NCBI RefSeq assembly: GCF_000220395.1
Contig: NW_004085990.1
Location: 1-34,417 of the forward strand
Reading direction: 5' to 3'
Length of the DNA stretch: 34,417 nt
Origin: Ichthyophthirius multifiliis
Lineage: Eukaryota; Ciliophora; Oligohymenophorea; Hymenostomatida
This document shows, piece after piece, positions 23,243 to 33,856 of the stretch; the first letter of the stretch is position 1, and every line of letters begins with the position of its first letter. Under the pieces are notes generated by a model. The model made no database searches. It saw nothing but the letters and a program-made list of their open reading frames with translations, and was not told the DNA's origin. A program made the position numbers and the translations under genes.

Positions 23243-24421
23243 TCATTAAAATTATTATTCTTATTTATTTTTTAATATATCTTCTTATTTTTTTCCTTCG
23301 TTTTCTTATTCTTGTTTAATTTCTAATTATCTGATTTTGATATATAAATCTTTAGCTTCTTTAGATATATTTTTAGGTATATCAACTTTAAATACAACTA
23401 AATGATCACCTTTAAACCTTGAATGTTCTTATTCAATGCCTTAATTCTTCAGTTTATGAATTTCGTCAGGTTAAATTCCTCCTAGTATATTTAAATCTAC
23501 ATATCCATATAACGTTTTTATATTTTTTTTTGTTCCCAGTATAATTTCCGAAGCACTTAAAAAACAATCTGTAATTATATTATTGTTAATTCTTTTAAAA
23601 TACGGGTGTTCTTTTATATTAATTTGGATAAATAAATCCCCGTTTTTTCCGCCCTATTCTCCAGTGTTTCCACTCCCTTCTTTTCTCAGGACTTATTTAT
23701 CTTTAATACCTTTCGGTATTATGATTTTTTCGTCCTGAGTTTTTTAAATAAAGGCAGTTCCGAGGCATGTTTTGCACTTATTTTTGACGATTTTACCAAA
23801 CCCTTCACATTAATCACATATTTATTCGCACATTTAGTGATTTTCCTTTACTAATAAAATACCTGTACCCCCACAGGAGTAACATTTAGATGGTATTGTA
23901 CCTGTTTATGCCCTTGTACCTTTACATATATAACATAAAACCTTCTTTTGGAACTAAACTTACTTCTAAATAGTTTATTACATGATTTCGAGGAAATCTA
24001 CATGCAATTGAATTTATATATCTTCTCCTTTTTTAGCAGGCCTTGCTCTAGTCTTGCTTTTACGCTCAAAAAAAGCATCAAAATCTTAAAAAGTTTCTTC
24101 GTAAAATTATTATCGATTCTTAGGTTTTTCACTTTTCTGTTATTATTATTATTCTTAAAAATCTTCGTAAGAATTACTATATCCACAAGAATCATATATT
24201 GCTCTTTTACTTTAATCTGACAATATATCATATGCGTTTTATATTTGGGAAAAAATGTCTTTTGATTAAGGAGATGGGTTAGTGTCAGGATGATATTTCT
24301 TAACTAGCTTATAATATTGGGATTTTATTTCCTATATAGTGGAGGTTTTAGGCAATTAGAGGATTTAATATAGGTTTTTATTATTATATGAGGAATATTT
24401 ATATAATGATTTAATTAACAT
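23243..24421 (-). CDS. DnaJ/Hsp40 type A co-chaperone
   Basis: Single exon, minus strand, 392 residues. The J domain spans about 16-78 with the HPD motif at 44-46 (KLVKKYHPDTNPS), which stimulates Hsp70 ATPase. A Gln-rich linker (EQQQQQKSEKPKNR) replaces the usual Gly/Phe stretch. The zinc centre has four CxxC motifs: CYICKGT, CYSCGGTG, CDQCEGFG and CKTCLGTA; the first and last lack one of the usual glycines. The C-terminal substrate domains follow (IIIPKGIKDKQVLRKEGSGN; GDLFIQINIKEHPYFKR; TLYGYVDLNILGGIQPD; FKGDHLVVFKVDIPK). The start MLIKSLYKYSSYNNKNLYQI is basic, hydroxylated and lacks acids, so a mitochondrial (Mdj1/bacterial DnaJ-like) location is plausible. It converges on CC2D2A with 36 bases between stops. 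Confidence 0.9.
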
Positions 24422-25485
24422 ATTTTTGTTTTATATATTAAATATTTATTTTTGTATTTTACAATATTAAATTTAATTTGATTTTTAATATTTTTAGATG
24501 TAAATTTTAGTGTTTATAATATAGTTCGTAGAAAATAACTATTTTAATTTTTTAAAAAACTCATAATGCTATAATAAATAACTGGGTTATTTAATTAATA
24601 AATATCTAATATAATAATAATTTAATTATAATGTTATTGTATTTTCGGAAATTAAATGCTCGTAATTTATTTATTTATTTTAAAAAAAAAAAAAAAATAT
24701 TTTGAATTGTTTCTTAATAAAATTAAAAGAATTCCATAAGTATATTTTTTTAAATAATATATACTTATTTATCTAATTTATTGTTATTTTTAAAAAAATT
24801 ATATGTATTTTATTTGCTATTTAATTTTAATTCTATATTTTATCAATATTAGATTTATAATTAACATTTTTTTACTTAGTTATTCTCTTTATTTGTATGA
24901 TTAGTAATTATATTTATTTATTTTATGTGATTAAGTTTATTTGATTGATTTTTGTTAAAATTATAAATATATATATATATATAGATATATATATATATAT
25001 ATATATTATTATGTATTTATTCATATTTTTAATATAATAATTAATATTTAAACATTAATTATTTAGTACTTTTCTAATTATTATTATATTATATGATATT
25101 TAAATTTTTTTTTTTTTATTTTAATAAAAATATTTATATTTTTAATTAATATACTATAAATATAAATTATTTAAATTTGATATTTAATTATATAGTAAAA
25201 AATTTAATAAAATGTATAAAATTTTTAATTTTTCTTTTCTTTTCATTTTATTATTGTCTTATAAAATATTTATATAATTAGAATTTTCTTTATAAAACTT
25301 ACAGCATATTTAGTATAATATTAATATTTTGTCTGCTTTATATATTTACATTTTTACAATTATTTTATATATATTATAATTTTATTTATAAAATTAATAT
25401 TATTAATTCATTAAAAATAAATTTTTATAGAAAAAATTATAATTAGCTCAAATATATAATTTCTATATACAAATTTTATTTTAAT
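24422..25485. other. intergenic, A/T-rich
   Basis: Upstream of the DnaJ gene and downstream of the Cys-rich minus-strand gene. TA tracts near 24967-25010, A16-like run near 24681. A few G+C-richer spots (24580-24600, 24648-24665) show no coding frame I trust. Confidence 0.45.
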
Positions 25486-25574
25486 TCAATATTCGCATTA
25501 ATAATCTAAATTATCTTTAAATTATTATTTGCAATTATAATATAATTTTTTTAAACAATCTTTAAATTCTCTAT

Positions 25575-25626
<52 letters not shown>

Positions 25627-25919
25627 CATACATATATATTATTTATATTTAATTAAATTTTTTACACTTTTATATTAGATTCACCTGGCAATAGTAAATT
25701 TTATTTGTAATGTTCTTAAAAACATTTTGGAGAAACGCAATTATTTACACAATTATTATTAAAATCAGATGGTATTTATATACATTTATATGGCAAAGTT
25801 TAATTTTTTTAACAATTTTCGACTCTATTTCTGTAAAATCTTTCGAAATCGTTTGTTTTTTTAGTTTATATTTAATAAATGAATAAATAAATAAAAGCTA
25901 TATATAAATATAATTTCAT
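25486..25919 (-). CDS. small Cys-rich secretory protein
   Basis: Two minus-strand exons (25919-25666, 25570-25486), 112 residues; the 95-base intron is mostly a TA repeat and is needed to reach the real end. The start MKLYLYIAFIYLFIYQIQT is a textbook signal peptide. The mature part has eight cysteines: VENCQKN, YKCIQI, NNNCVNNCV, SPKCFQEHY, then KDCLKKLYYNCKQQF and a final YQCEY. Even cysteine number and a signal peptide suggest a disulphide-bonded secreted or vacuolar protein. No family recognised. It diverges from another Cys-rich protein, 220 bases away. Confidence 0.68.
25578..25622. repeat. TA repeat in intron of Cys-rich gene
   Basis: About 21 TA units, inside intron 25571-25665. Confidence 0.88.
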
Positions 25920-26139
25920 AGAAAATAATAAATATTTTATAATTATATAAATAAGTACATATATATATATATAAAAATAAAATTGATATATTAAAAAAAC
26001 TAAAAACTTAATATAATTGATTATAAAAGAATTTTATATAAATATTATAAATACATCTATATATATATATATATTTAACAAAAAAATAAAAAAATATATA
26101 ATATTAATTATAATATATATATATAAAAAATAAATAAAA

Positions 26140-26700
26140 ATGTTAAAAAAAATTCAAACTATAATACTAGTTTCCATAATTTCTATATTATTAATAATTT
26201 ATAATGTTCAAAAGCCTAAAAAAGATACTATAAAAAGTCCCACTAGAGACGACATAGCCACATGTTAAGTCAGATAATGTTTTCATCCTTTATATGAATG
26301 TTTTTAAGATAAAAATTGTGAAAAAGAATTGATTGAAATGGAGCACAAATATGAATAAGATCCTTCTTAATATGAAACTTTAGTATCATAATTAAAAGCA
26401 AGTGAATTAAAGGAATTATTTTCATGTTATAAAAAAAAATGTCAAGTAGAAAGTTATATATAGCATTGTGGAAAAGAAGATGTTTATATAAAATAATGTT
26501 TCAGAAATAAAGACTGTTAGAAAGAAAATAAAGCTTATTTTGATAATTATAATACTTGTTCTAATAGAAAATATCAAGCCTGTGAAGGTTTATAAGGAGA
26601 AAAGTAATTATAATGTATATCTTAAGAAGTTATTTGGTGTGCATCGGATGGATTAACAGATTTAAAAGGAGAATTAGCTAGTGCATTTTTTTGTTTATGA
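26140..26700 (+). CDS. Cys-rich secreted or anchored protein
   Basis: Single exon, 186 residues. N-terminus MLKKIQTIILVSIISILLII is a signal peptide or signal anchor. The rest carries 14 cysteines in spaced pairs (TCQVRQCFHPLYECFQDKNC; SCYKKKCQVESYIQHC; KQCFRNKDC; NTCSNRKYQACEG; WCASDG) and ends FFCL. The CxxxC, CxxxxxC spacing with acidic helices in between suggests small helical disulphide hairpins. Family not recognised. The divergent neighbour at 25486-25919 has a similar build, so the two may work together or be distant paralogues. AAAAATG start context is like the other genes. Confidence 0.72.
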
Positions 26701-26948
26701 AATAAAATATTATAATAAAAATTATTAATATTTTATATTTATTAAAAATATTAATCGATTTTTATTTATTTAATTTATATAAAATACTATAGCATTATTT
26801 TTACATAAGTTCAAAAATTATTAATATATTTTTTTTTTAGAATATATGTATATACAATTATATATATTTTAATTTATATTAATTAGTAAATTATATAAAT
26901 GTTTATATTAAATATTCAAATGTATATTTATTGTTAACTTATAATATA

Positions 26949-26985
<37 letters not shown>

Positions 26986-27263
26986 AATAGTATTATATAT
27001 TAAATTTTATACGTTACGTTAATATAATATATATTCATAAATATAGAAATTATTTAATTCATTTTAATATATAATTCCTATAATTTTTATTTAAAAATAA
27101 ATGTTATTATTATTTAAATAATAAAAATTATTATAATTTATAAAGCATTTAGTTTAATTTATTTTATTTATATTAAAATGTTATTAATTGTCTTTCTCTT
27201 TATTTAATTATTATTTATATTATATTAAAATAAAATTAAAGATAAATAAAATATTAATAAAAA
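26701..27263. other. intergenic, A/T-rich
   Basis: Between the Cys-rich gene and the HMG-box gene. A short TA tract near 26951-26988. No gene seen. Confidence 0.45.
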
Positions 27264-28175
27264 ATGCAAAAATTATATTAACTTTCTTTTAAATTATCTT
27301 TTTTCAATTCAAATCATTATAATCTATATTAGATAAAAAATGGTTTCTTATTACCTTCTCCTCCAAAAAGACCTTTACATTTTAATTAATTATTTATGTA
27401 AAAATATCTTAAAAATAATGAATAACCTCTATCTATATAAGAAATGTAAAAATGTATAAAAGATGATTCACTTTATTAATAAGAGAAGATAGAATGCAAA
27501 AAACTTTTAAAATAAGAATAAGAAAAATATTAACATGAATTAAATTAATATAATAAAAACTACAAACTTCCTAAAAAACCCTCTTCCATTTTTATAAGTC
27601 TTGTTAAAGAATATTATAGTAAGAATGGGACTAAAGGTTAAAAAATAACTGAAAAAATATAAGAAATAAAGGAAATTTATAAAAACCTGACGTAAGAATA
27701 AAAAAACAATTATTAGAATCTTTAAGAAAAATAAAGATAAATATATGAATAAGAACTTTAAGATTTCTAAAAAAAAACTCTTAAAACAAAATCCCTGAGT
27801 ACTAGAAATTATCAGGCTATAATATATTCCTTTAAGAACAATATTCTCAAAAATAAGATAAATAATAAATAGGATTTTTGGCTTAAGTAGGTTAAAAATG
27901 GTAAAATTTAAGTGAAGAAGAAAAATAAAAATATAATGAAAAAGCAGAACAATAGAACATTCAAAAAAGTTAATAACTTGAAGTTTTTCTTTAAAAATAT
28001 AATATGGGTTTGGAAGAATTCAAAGTATTATTAAAGAAAATAATTTAAAAACTAAGAAAATATTGATTAAATATCAAATAATTAGTAATAATAGAAAGAA
28101 AAAAAGCAGTAAAAGAATTCAAAAGTAAAGAATAATAATAAATAAGAAAAAGTTCTTAAAAAGTCTTAAAAATGA
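27264..28175 (+). CDS. three-HMG-box protein, probably mitochondrial
   Basis: Roughly 280 residues. A basic, hydroxylated leader (MQKLYQLSFKLSFFNSNH) looks like a mitochondrial presequence. Then HMG boxes: box 1 PPKRPLHFNQLFMQKYL...LNQYNKNY, box 2 LPKKPSSIFISLVKEYYSK...QDFQKK, box 3 PEYQKLSGYNIFLQEQY...FLAQVGQKWQNLSEEEKQKY. HMG boxes bend DNA; TFAM and Abf2 package mitochondrial DNA with two boxes, so three is unusual. Box 3 lies in another frame: one base is missing in the nine-A run at 27769-27777 (ten would fix it), so a sequencing error or a real slip. A 61-base intron (28025-28085, GTATTA...ATTAG) then leads to a basic Q/K/N tail ending KVLKKSQK; without it the box 3 frame would stop at 28064-28066. 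Confidence 0.72.
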
Positions 28176-28410
28176 GAACAATGATAAAGAAGAAAATCAT
28201 ATAATTTTATAAACGAGTTAAAAAAATTATTATTAGATAAATAAATATTAAAAAAAAAATATATTTAAAAAGATATTTTTATTTTAAAAATATATAAAAA
28301 AATTATATAAATAAATATTTTATATATTTAGAAATATATATTTTAAAAAAGAAGTTTATTTTATTAATTATATATATATATAAATATTATTTAAATAAAT
28401 ATAAATATAA

Positions 28411-28445
<35 letters not shown>

Positions 28446-28474
28446 CTATTTATTTTTATATTTATATATTTTTT
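28176..28474. other. convergent intergenic region
   Basis: About 300 bases between the HMG gene and the RAP gene, with a TA tract at 28412-28445. No gene seen. Confidence 0.45.
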
Positions 28475-28769
28475 TCATTATTTTTTTTATTTGAGATTAT
28501 TATATTATTCCAAAAAATACCTTTATGTACTTTTTACAATATTTTTATTAATTAAAAAATGCGAGCTAATGGATATAATTTAAATACCTTTTTTTATAAA
28601 TATAAATGTTTAAATTAACTTGATATATTCAATGTATATTCTCCATTTTATTTCTTAATAAAATGTTAAGGACCTTATATTTCTATACCAATTTTATCAT
28701 TTTCTAAATAAAAATCTAGACTAAAAATATTATCAACTAATGTATATATATAATATGCATATATATAAA

Positions 28770-28815
<46 letters not shown>

Positions 28816-30492
28816 ATTTTTTATTTATATATTTTTACTTATATATTCAGTTGTGTATTTTTTTCCAAATTGTCTTAAAATATCAGAAAACCTTTCCTCG
28901 GACATATTTTTTTAATATTAAGTTATTTTTTTTTCATTAATTTTTTTATATTTATTATATAAAATTTCGTTTTTTGCAAATTGTTATTTATAATTTTCTT
29001 CGAATAGATTTTGTAATTTAGAATTTTTTAGTTCATTTTAAAATATTTTCATTGATTTATATATAAAAAGGCAATTATAGAAGCTTTTCTAGTTTTAAAA
29101 TACATTTATGTCTTTATATTTGAGGAATGTTTTCCAAAATTAATTATCGAATATTTATAATCTTATTATATTTATAGAAATTCCTATTAAAAATTCCCTT
29201 TTTCCGTCTATTTTATCATTTCTGAGTACTTCTAATATATAAGGAATATGCATTTCGACTTCTTTTTTTTATAAAATATTTAGGTTTATTCCCGAAACTA
29301 ATAAATTTAAATAAATTTCAAGAAAATTCTGTTCCTTTTCCATTTTTTTTAAGTTTTCGAAAGATAAGAGATTCTCGAATATTAAATGAGTTTTCTCAAA
29401 AATAAAATTTTGTTTCCCTAATGAATGAATAACGCACTTAAGTTGCCAATTATTCATTTTTTTTAACTATTCCCATATTTTATTCTCTAAATCTTCCCAT
29501 ATTTACACATATAAATGATTTGAAAACGTATAAACGTCTAATTAGCCCAGTTTATAGCAATATAGAGCTATTTTTTATTCATTTAAACTGTTTATTTAGG
29601 TCTTTATGTTATATATTTAATCTCTAATAAAGTCAAAATGGTTTTTTTTGATTAAATAGAATAATTTTTTGTTCAAGTATTTGATTTCTGTAATGAAAAA
29701 AAGGTTGTTTTCGCTGAAAAAAACTGAAGGTATTTTTATGTAAAATTTCTGGTAATTTTAAAGCAATTTTTAGTAGTTTTTAATTTACTAATTTTCATCA
29801 TTTTTTATATCTAGAAGAGCGTATTTTTACAATCTGGTGATATAATTCATATTTTCTTCACAAAAAAACTAGTTTAGTTCAAAATTAGTCTCGAAGAAAG
29901 GCTCTAGATAGTCTTTTTGATTTTTTTCGAGTTCTTTTTGGATCTCTAGGCCTTTTTAGAGTAATTTTTAGATATTAATTTCCAATTATTTTACCTTTTA
30001 TTCATTTTAGAATACTTATTTCTATAATAGGAGGTATAAAAGAATGATTTTTTAGTATTTTTGGAGGTTTTGAATTTAAAAAGACTTAAAAATAATATCT
30101 ATATCGTGATTATTTTGACTATTTATGATAATATTTATGAGTAAATTTTCCATTTTTTTAATAAAAAATTCCGCGTTTTGTAAAATGAAGGTTTAGTTGA
30201 AAAAATAATCTATTTCTTGTTTTATATTTTATTTTATGAAAGGAAAATTTGTTATTTTTCCTGATTTTATTAAAATTAGAATGTTAAAAACGGAATCTTA
30301 TTGGTCTTAATTTTACATTTAATTTAATAGATTTTTTAGAGTGTTTTCATGGATGTATTGGTCTTTTTTTTAGAAAGGATTTTCATATTATAAAATATGT
30401 GTTTTTTATGAAAATTAGTATTATTATTTTTTTTAATATAAAGTTTAAAATAAAGATGATTTTTTTATATTTTTAAATAAGTTTTTATACAT
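28475..30492 (-). CDS. RAP-domain protein, mitochondrial RNA-binding type
   Basis: Main exon 30492-28839, then an exon from 28736 after a 102-base TA-rich intron; about 632 residues. Starts MYKNLFKNIKKSSLFQTLYQ, a basic leader like a mitochondrial presequence. The body is a long helical repeat region (KIALYCYKLGQLDVYTFSNH; MNNWQLKCVIHSLGKQNFIF; FLEIYLNLLVSGINL), like FASTK and other octotricopeptide-type proteins. The RAP domain at the end is clear: NIFSLDFYLENDKIGIEIQG, PQHF, FKHLYLQKKVFKLYPLARIF. RAP proteins process organellar RNA and rRNA; the fold is nuclease-like. The 3' end is uncertain: after the RAP domain I reach TGA at 28477-28475 only if a 17-base intron (28537-28521) is removed. 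It converges on the HMG gene and diverges from the Pcc1-like gene. Confidence 0.78.
28776..28814. repeat. TA repeat in RAP gene intron
   Basis: About 19 TA units within intron 28737-28838. Confidence 0.85.
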
Positions 30493-30588
30493 TTTTTATT
30501 TTAATGCTTATATTGTTTTTATTAAAAAATAAAAAATAAATAAAAGAAGATATTTTTTTATAATTATAATATATCAAAACAAAAAAAA
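30493..30588. promoter_or_regulatory. compact divergent promoter region
   Basis: 96 bases separate the start codons of the RAP gene (minus) and the Pcc1-like gene (plus). A/T-rich; no motif can be named. Confidence 0.42.
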
Positions 30589-30855
30589 ATGAACTATAAT
30601 ATAATAAATGATGAAAAATAAGTTTTTAGAATTCAATTTTCGTTACCAAGTTAAAAATTAGCTTTTATAGTAAAAGAAACTATCGAAGTTGATAAAGAAT
30701 TGAATGAAAAAGTGGTTTAAAAAGAACTATTTTTTAATGAAAATATTGTAACTTTAATTTATAAATCTAATGATGCCAAAAAAGTAAGGTCTGCCATTAA
30801 AAATACTATTGAAAATATTTGTTTATGTTTATAAACTATATAAAAATTTTAATGA
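30589..30855 (+). CDS. Pcc1/LAGE3-like KEOPS subunit
   Basis: Single exon, 88 residues, the usual size of the family. Pcc1 is the dimerising subunit of KEOPS, which makes the t6A modification of tRNAs and acts in the cytosol and nucleus. Features: an opening strand FRIQFSLPSQKLAFIVKETI, the VDKELNEKVV motif matching the family's 'D.E....V.r', the hydrophobic strand NIVTLIYKSNDAKKVRSAIK matching 'l.v.f.a.d...lR.si', and a final helix ICLCLQTIQKF matching 'l.l...t...F'. Start follows an AAAAAAAAATG context. Identification rests on pattern only; the family is short and divergent. Confidence 0.7.
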
Positions 30856-31047
30856 GAATTATTTAATAAATATATATATTAATTGATGTATATGTTATTT
30901 TTTTGTGCTTATTTTATTTTTAATAATAAAGTATAAAATAAAGTTTTAAATTAATATTAATAGTTTTTTTTTTTATATTTTTCAAATTTTTTTTTTTTTT
31001 TTAAAAAAAAAACTAAAATTAATTTTAAAAAAATAAAATAAAAATAT

Positions 31048-31778
31048 ATGCAAGTATCATAAATAACCTATGATATGTTACGTATAAAAAAATATAATGA
31101 CAATCTATGGATGAAATACTAAGAATATACTATGCCTTTACTATTAATTATATATATATATAAATTTATATATCATATTGACTATTCTAAAGTAAAAAAA
31201 TACAACGATATTCCATATTTACTGTAAGATAAACTTTTGATTCCTTTGTTGGCTTTCGCACCTATATATTATCTTATAGACACTTTATGTCTAATAATTT
31301 CAAATATAGCTTTTGAAGAATAATGCAATATGGACTTATTACTACATCATATACTAACTATTATAATGTCTCCTTATATAATATTTAGTAGGTATATATT
31401 TATTTATATAATTTTTTATATAAATAAAACAAAACAAAAAGATATGTTCCTTATTGGTAAATAGGTCCTCCTCTATTTCATACTCTATTAATTAGCTTTC
31501 CTGATTAAAAATGGTTGAATTATATTTATTTCAGTGTAGTAATATTTTTTACTTATAAGTTATTTAGTGAATAACCTTATAGTAAATTATAATATTATAA
31601 TATTACTAAACTTTGTGTTTCTATACTAAAAGTGACTCTACTATTGTTTTATTTTCATGACTGTACTAATGAAATTAAAGATTTGGCTTCGAAGTATTAA
31701 ATAATAATACCTACGTAAGGATATACGAGTATTTTTTTATATATAGATCCTTATATTGAATATTTAAATTTTATATGA
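31048..31778 (+). CDS. TLC-like multi-span membrane protein
   Basis: Two exons (31048-31391, 31442-31778), 226 residues; 50-base intron GTATAT...AAAAG, phase 2, exact frame. Hydrophobic spans: YTMPLLLIIYIYKFIY, DKLLIPLLAFAPIYYLIDTL, HHILTIIMSPYIIFSRY, NYIYFSVVIFFTYKLF and ILKVTLLLFYFHDC. A short acidic stretch runs into MDLLLHHILTI, and the combination 'Y-L-I-D' in one helix with 'H-H-x-L-T' at the start of the next is typical of TLC (TRAM-LAG1-CLN8) domains, whose members act in sphingolipid and membrane lipid metabolism in the ER. The upstream residues (MLRIKKYNDNLWMKY) are polar, with no cleavable signal. Identity as TLC is an inference from this motif. Confidence 0.62.
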
Positions 31779-31855
31779 GAAAAAATAAATAAAAAATAAA
31801 TAATAAATAAATAAATAAAATATGTGCTGTTTTTTTTTATTTATTATTAAAAATT

Positions 31856-33288
31856 TCAAGTATTTTTTCTTTTAGTAATTAAAAATGAAGAATAAATACA
31901 TAATCCAAGTCCAGAAGCTACAGATGTTGCTTTTAAAACATCATTTTTAAAAAATCTATAAAGAAAATAACTTAAACCTACCCCTCCGACAAATGAAAAG
32001 GTCTTTAAATGATTATTTTTGTATGTTTAGGAGCCAAAAAGATACCCTATAGAAGAAACTAATGTTCCTTCTAATAAATGTTGAATCAATTTTAAGTTCT
32101 TTTTCTTTTTTGGTTAATATAGACTACCTAGTTTTTTTTTTTTGATTTTATTTCGAAATAGGGCTATTGTTTTTTTAAATATTTCTTGAGTTCATCATTT
32201 TTCCATAGACTTCTTTTTCTTTTTCCTTGTTTTTTTAAATATATTCTCTATATTTTTAATATATAGAGCTTAATTCATTCTATATACCGGAATTATTTCC
32301 TTCATTTTAATTTGCTTTTTTTATAAAATCATATGCCCTTTCAAAATCTTCTAGATTTTTATAGCATACAGCCTATATTTTTATTTATATATTAGTTTAT
32401 ATATATAATTACTAGTCTATATAATGCTTTGGTATTTTTTTTATCAATAAGAAGTGTTTAATTAGAAAGCTAAATTGAAGCTTAATAATTTTTTAGGTTA
32501 AAATAACATAAGGACATATTGTTTATTAAATTAATTGATATTTCATTGTATTATTTTTATACTTCTTCGCTAATATATTTAAAAAAATTCGGGTGTGTAA
32601 CATCTAGTGCTTATTAATATAAATTTATAGCTTTTAGGAAATCTTTTTCTTAAACTAATACTTTGGCTTAGGTATTTAAATCTTTTGCAATTTCTATTCT
32701 TTTATCTACAGTATAAAATATTTCATTACTTTATTTATTTTCTTACTCTTCTTTTTTGTTTTTTTATTCTTCTTTTTTGTTTATTTATTATTCTTCTTTT
32801 TTGTTTATTTCTTATTCTTCGTTTTTGTTTGTTTCTTATTCTTTGTTTTTGCTTATTTCTTATTCTTCGTTTTTGCTTATTTCCTATTATTGTTGTTATT
32901 ATATTATTAGTTCTTTTATGGGACTTTTTTTTTATGCACTTTATATTTATTATTCTAGAGGACTTTTATTTTCTTTATTTTCTAGAATTTTATCTTATGC
33001 TTCTTAAGGTTTTAAAGGTGAATATTAGGGTTCTTCCGGATTTAGTTTTTTGGGAGTACACTAATAATTATTATATGTTTAGTTTTCTATTTATTATTAG
33101 TCTTTAATGATTTCTATTTCTTTATTCATTTATTGGATTTGATTTTGAATATTATTTTCATTTTATTATTAGTTTTGGATTATTTATTAATATTTTGGTG
33201 TTTGAATTTAATCTTTATTTTCTAGTTGTTGATTATTTTCTTATTAATTTAATTATTTGGAATTCGGAGGAGAAACTTATGAGTTCAT
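31856..33288 (-). CDS. TPR co-chaperone, octapeptide linker, hydrophobic tail
   Basis: Two minus-strand exons (33288-32413, 32372-31856), about 463 residues; 40-base intron. N-terminal 120 residues are Q/N-rich; then octapeptides EISKNEEQ, EISKNKEQ, ETNKNEEQ, EINKKEEQ, QINKKEEQ. Three TPRs follow: AKVLVQEKDFLKAINLYQQA, NNMSLCYFNLKNYQASIQL, TKALYRLAVCYKNLEDFERA, then KEKEKEVYGKMM. This layout, with K-A-L-Y-R in TPR3, is that of Hsp90/Hsp70-binding co-chaperones such as FKBP-type immunophilins; no FKBP domain is seen. The C-terminal part has hydrophobic helices (LLEGTLVSSIGYLFG; FSFVGGVGLSYFLYRFF; ATSVASGLGLCIYSSFLI), so the protein may be membrane-anchored. The tail lies one base out of frame after the 12-A run at 32132-32143; eleven A's would fuse it in frame. 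Otherwise these are two genes. Confidence 0.75.
32741..32885 (-). repeat. 24-bp tandem repeat, about six copies
   Basis: Codes the acidic-basic octapeptides of the TPR protein linker. Copies differ by few bases. The plus strand reads as a Phe/Leu/Cys-rich hydrophobic frame, which is a shadow. Confidence 0.88.
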
Positions 33289-33856
33289 TTTTATTAATTT
33301 TAATATATTATTTTTATATTCAATTTTTTTTATTTTATTTTATTTTATTTTCGTTTTCTTTTTATTTTACATAAAATTAATTTTTGTTTTTTGTTTTAAC
33401 AAAAAAGATATCTTTATTTATTTAAAAATTTAAATGGATTATTTCAATTTTTATATTAAATTATTTATTTAAAAAAATAAAAATAATAGACAATTAATAA
33501 ATAAATTTGATTTTACTTTCTAAGATATTATAAATTAGTCAAACTTAAGTTATAAGTTATTCTCTATAAATTAATAAAAAAAAATATATATATATCAAAA
33601 AACATTTGTTAAATAAATAATAAAAATTTACAAAAAATATATATTAAATTAATAATATAAAGTATACACTTAATATTAAATATATAATATATTAAATTAT
33701 AAACAGTTTTTTTGTTTTTAAGAAAAATAAGTACTACTATTTCTTAGTAGTATAATAGGTTTTAAAAGATTTTAATTATTCATAAATATGATAACAATAA
33801 GCAAATAAATTATCAATTTATATTCTTACTTGTCTATATGTCTTTAATAATTGAAT
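33289..33856. other. tandem intergenic region with a hairpin
   Basis: Between two minus-strand genes. Contains a perfect 8-bp inverted repeat (see separate entry) and A/T-rich filler; presumably the promoter of the TPR gene and the 3' region of the next. No gene seen. Confidence 0.45.
33732..33752. repeat. perfect inverted repeat, 8-bp stem, 5-nt loop
   Basis: tactacta / tttct / tagtagta. It stands out because it contains G and C in otherwise A/T-only DNA. It lies 3' of the MGC-start gene (minus strand), so a transcription-end or RNA-structure role is possible; chance cannot be excluded. Confidence 0.55.

Noticed and set aside
23948-24231. ORFs on both strands
   Set aside because: Out-of-frame shadows of the DnaJ gene.
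32685-33107. Plus-strand Phe/Leu/Cys-rich repeat ORFs
   Set aside because: Antisense of the charged octapeptide repeat of the TPR gene, which is supported by its TPR domain in the same frame.
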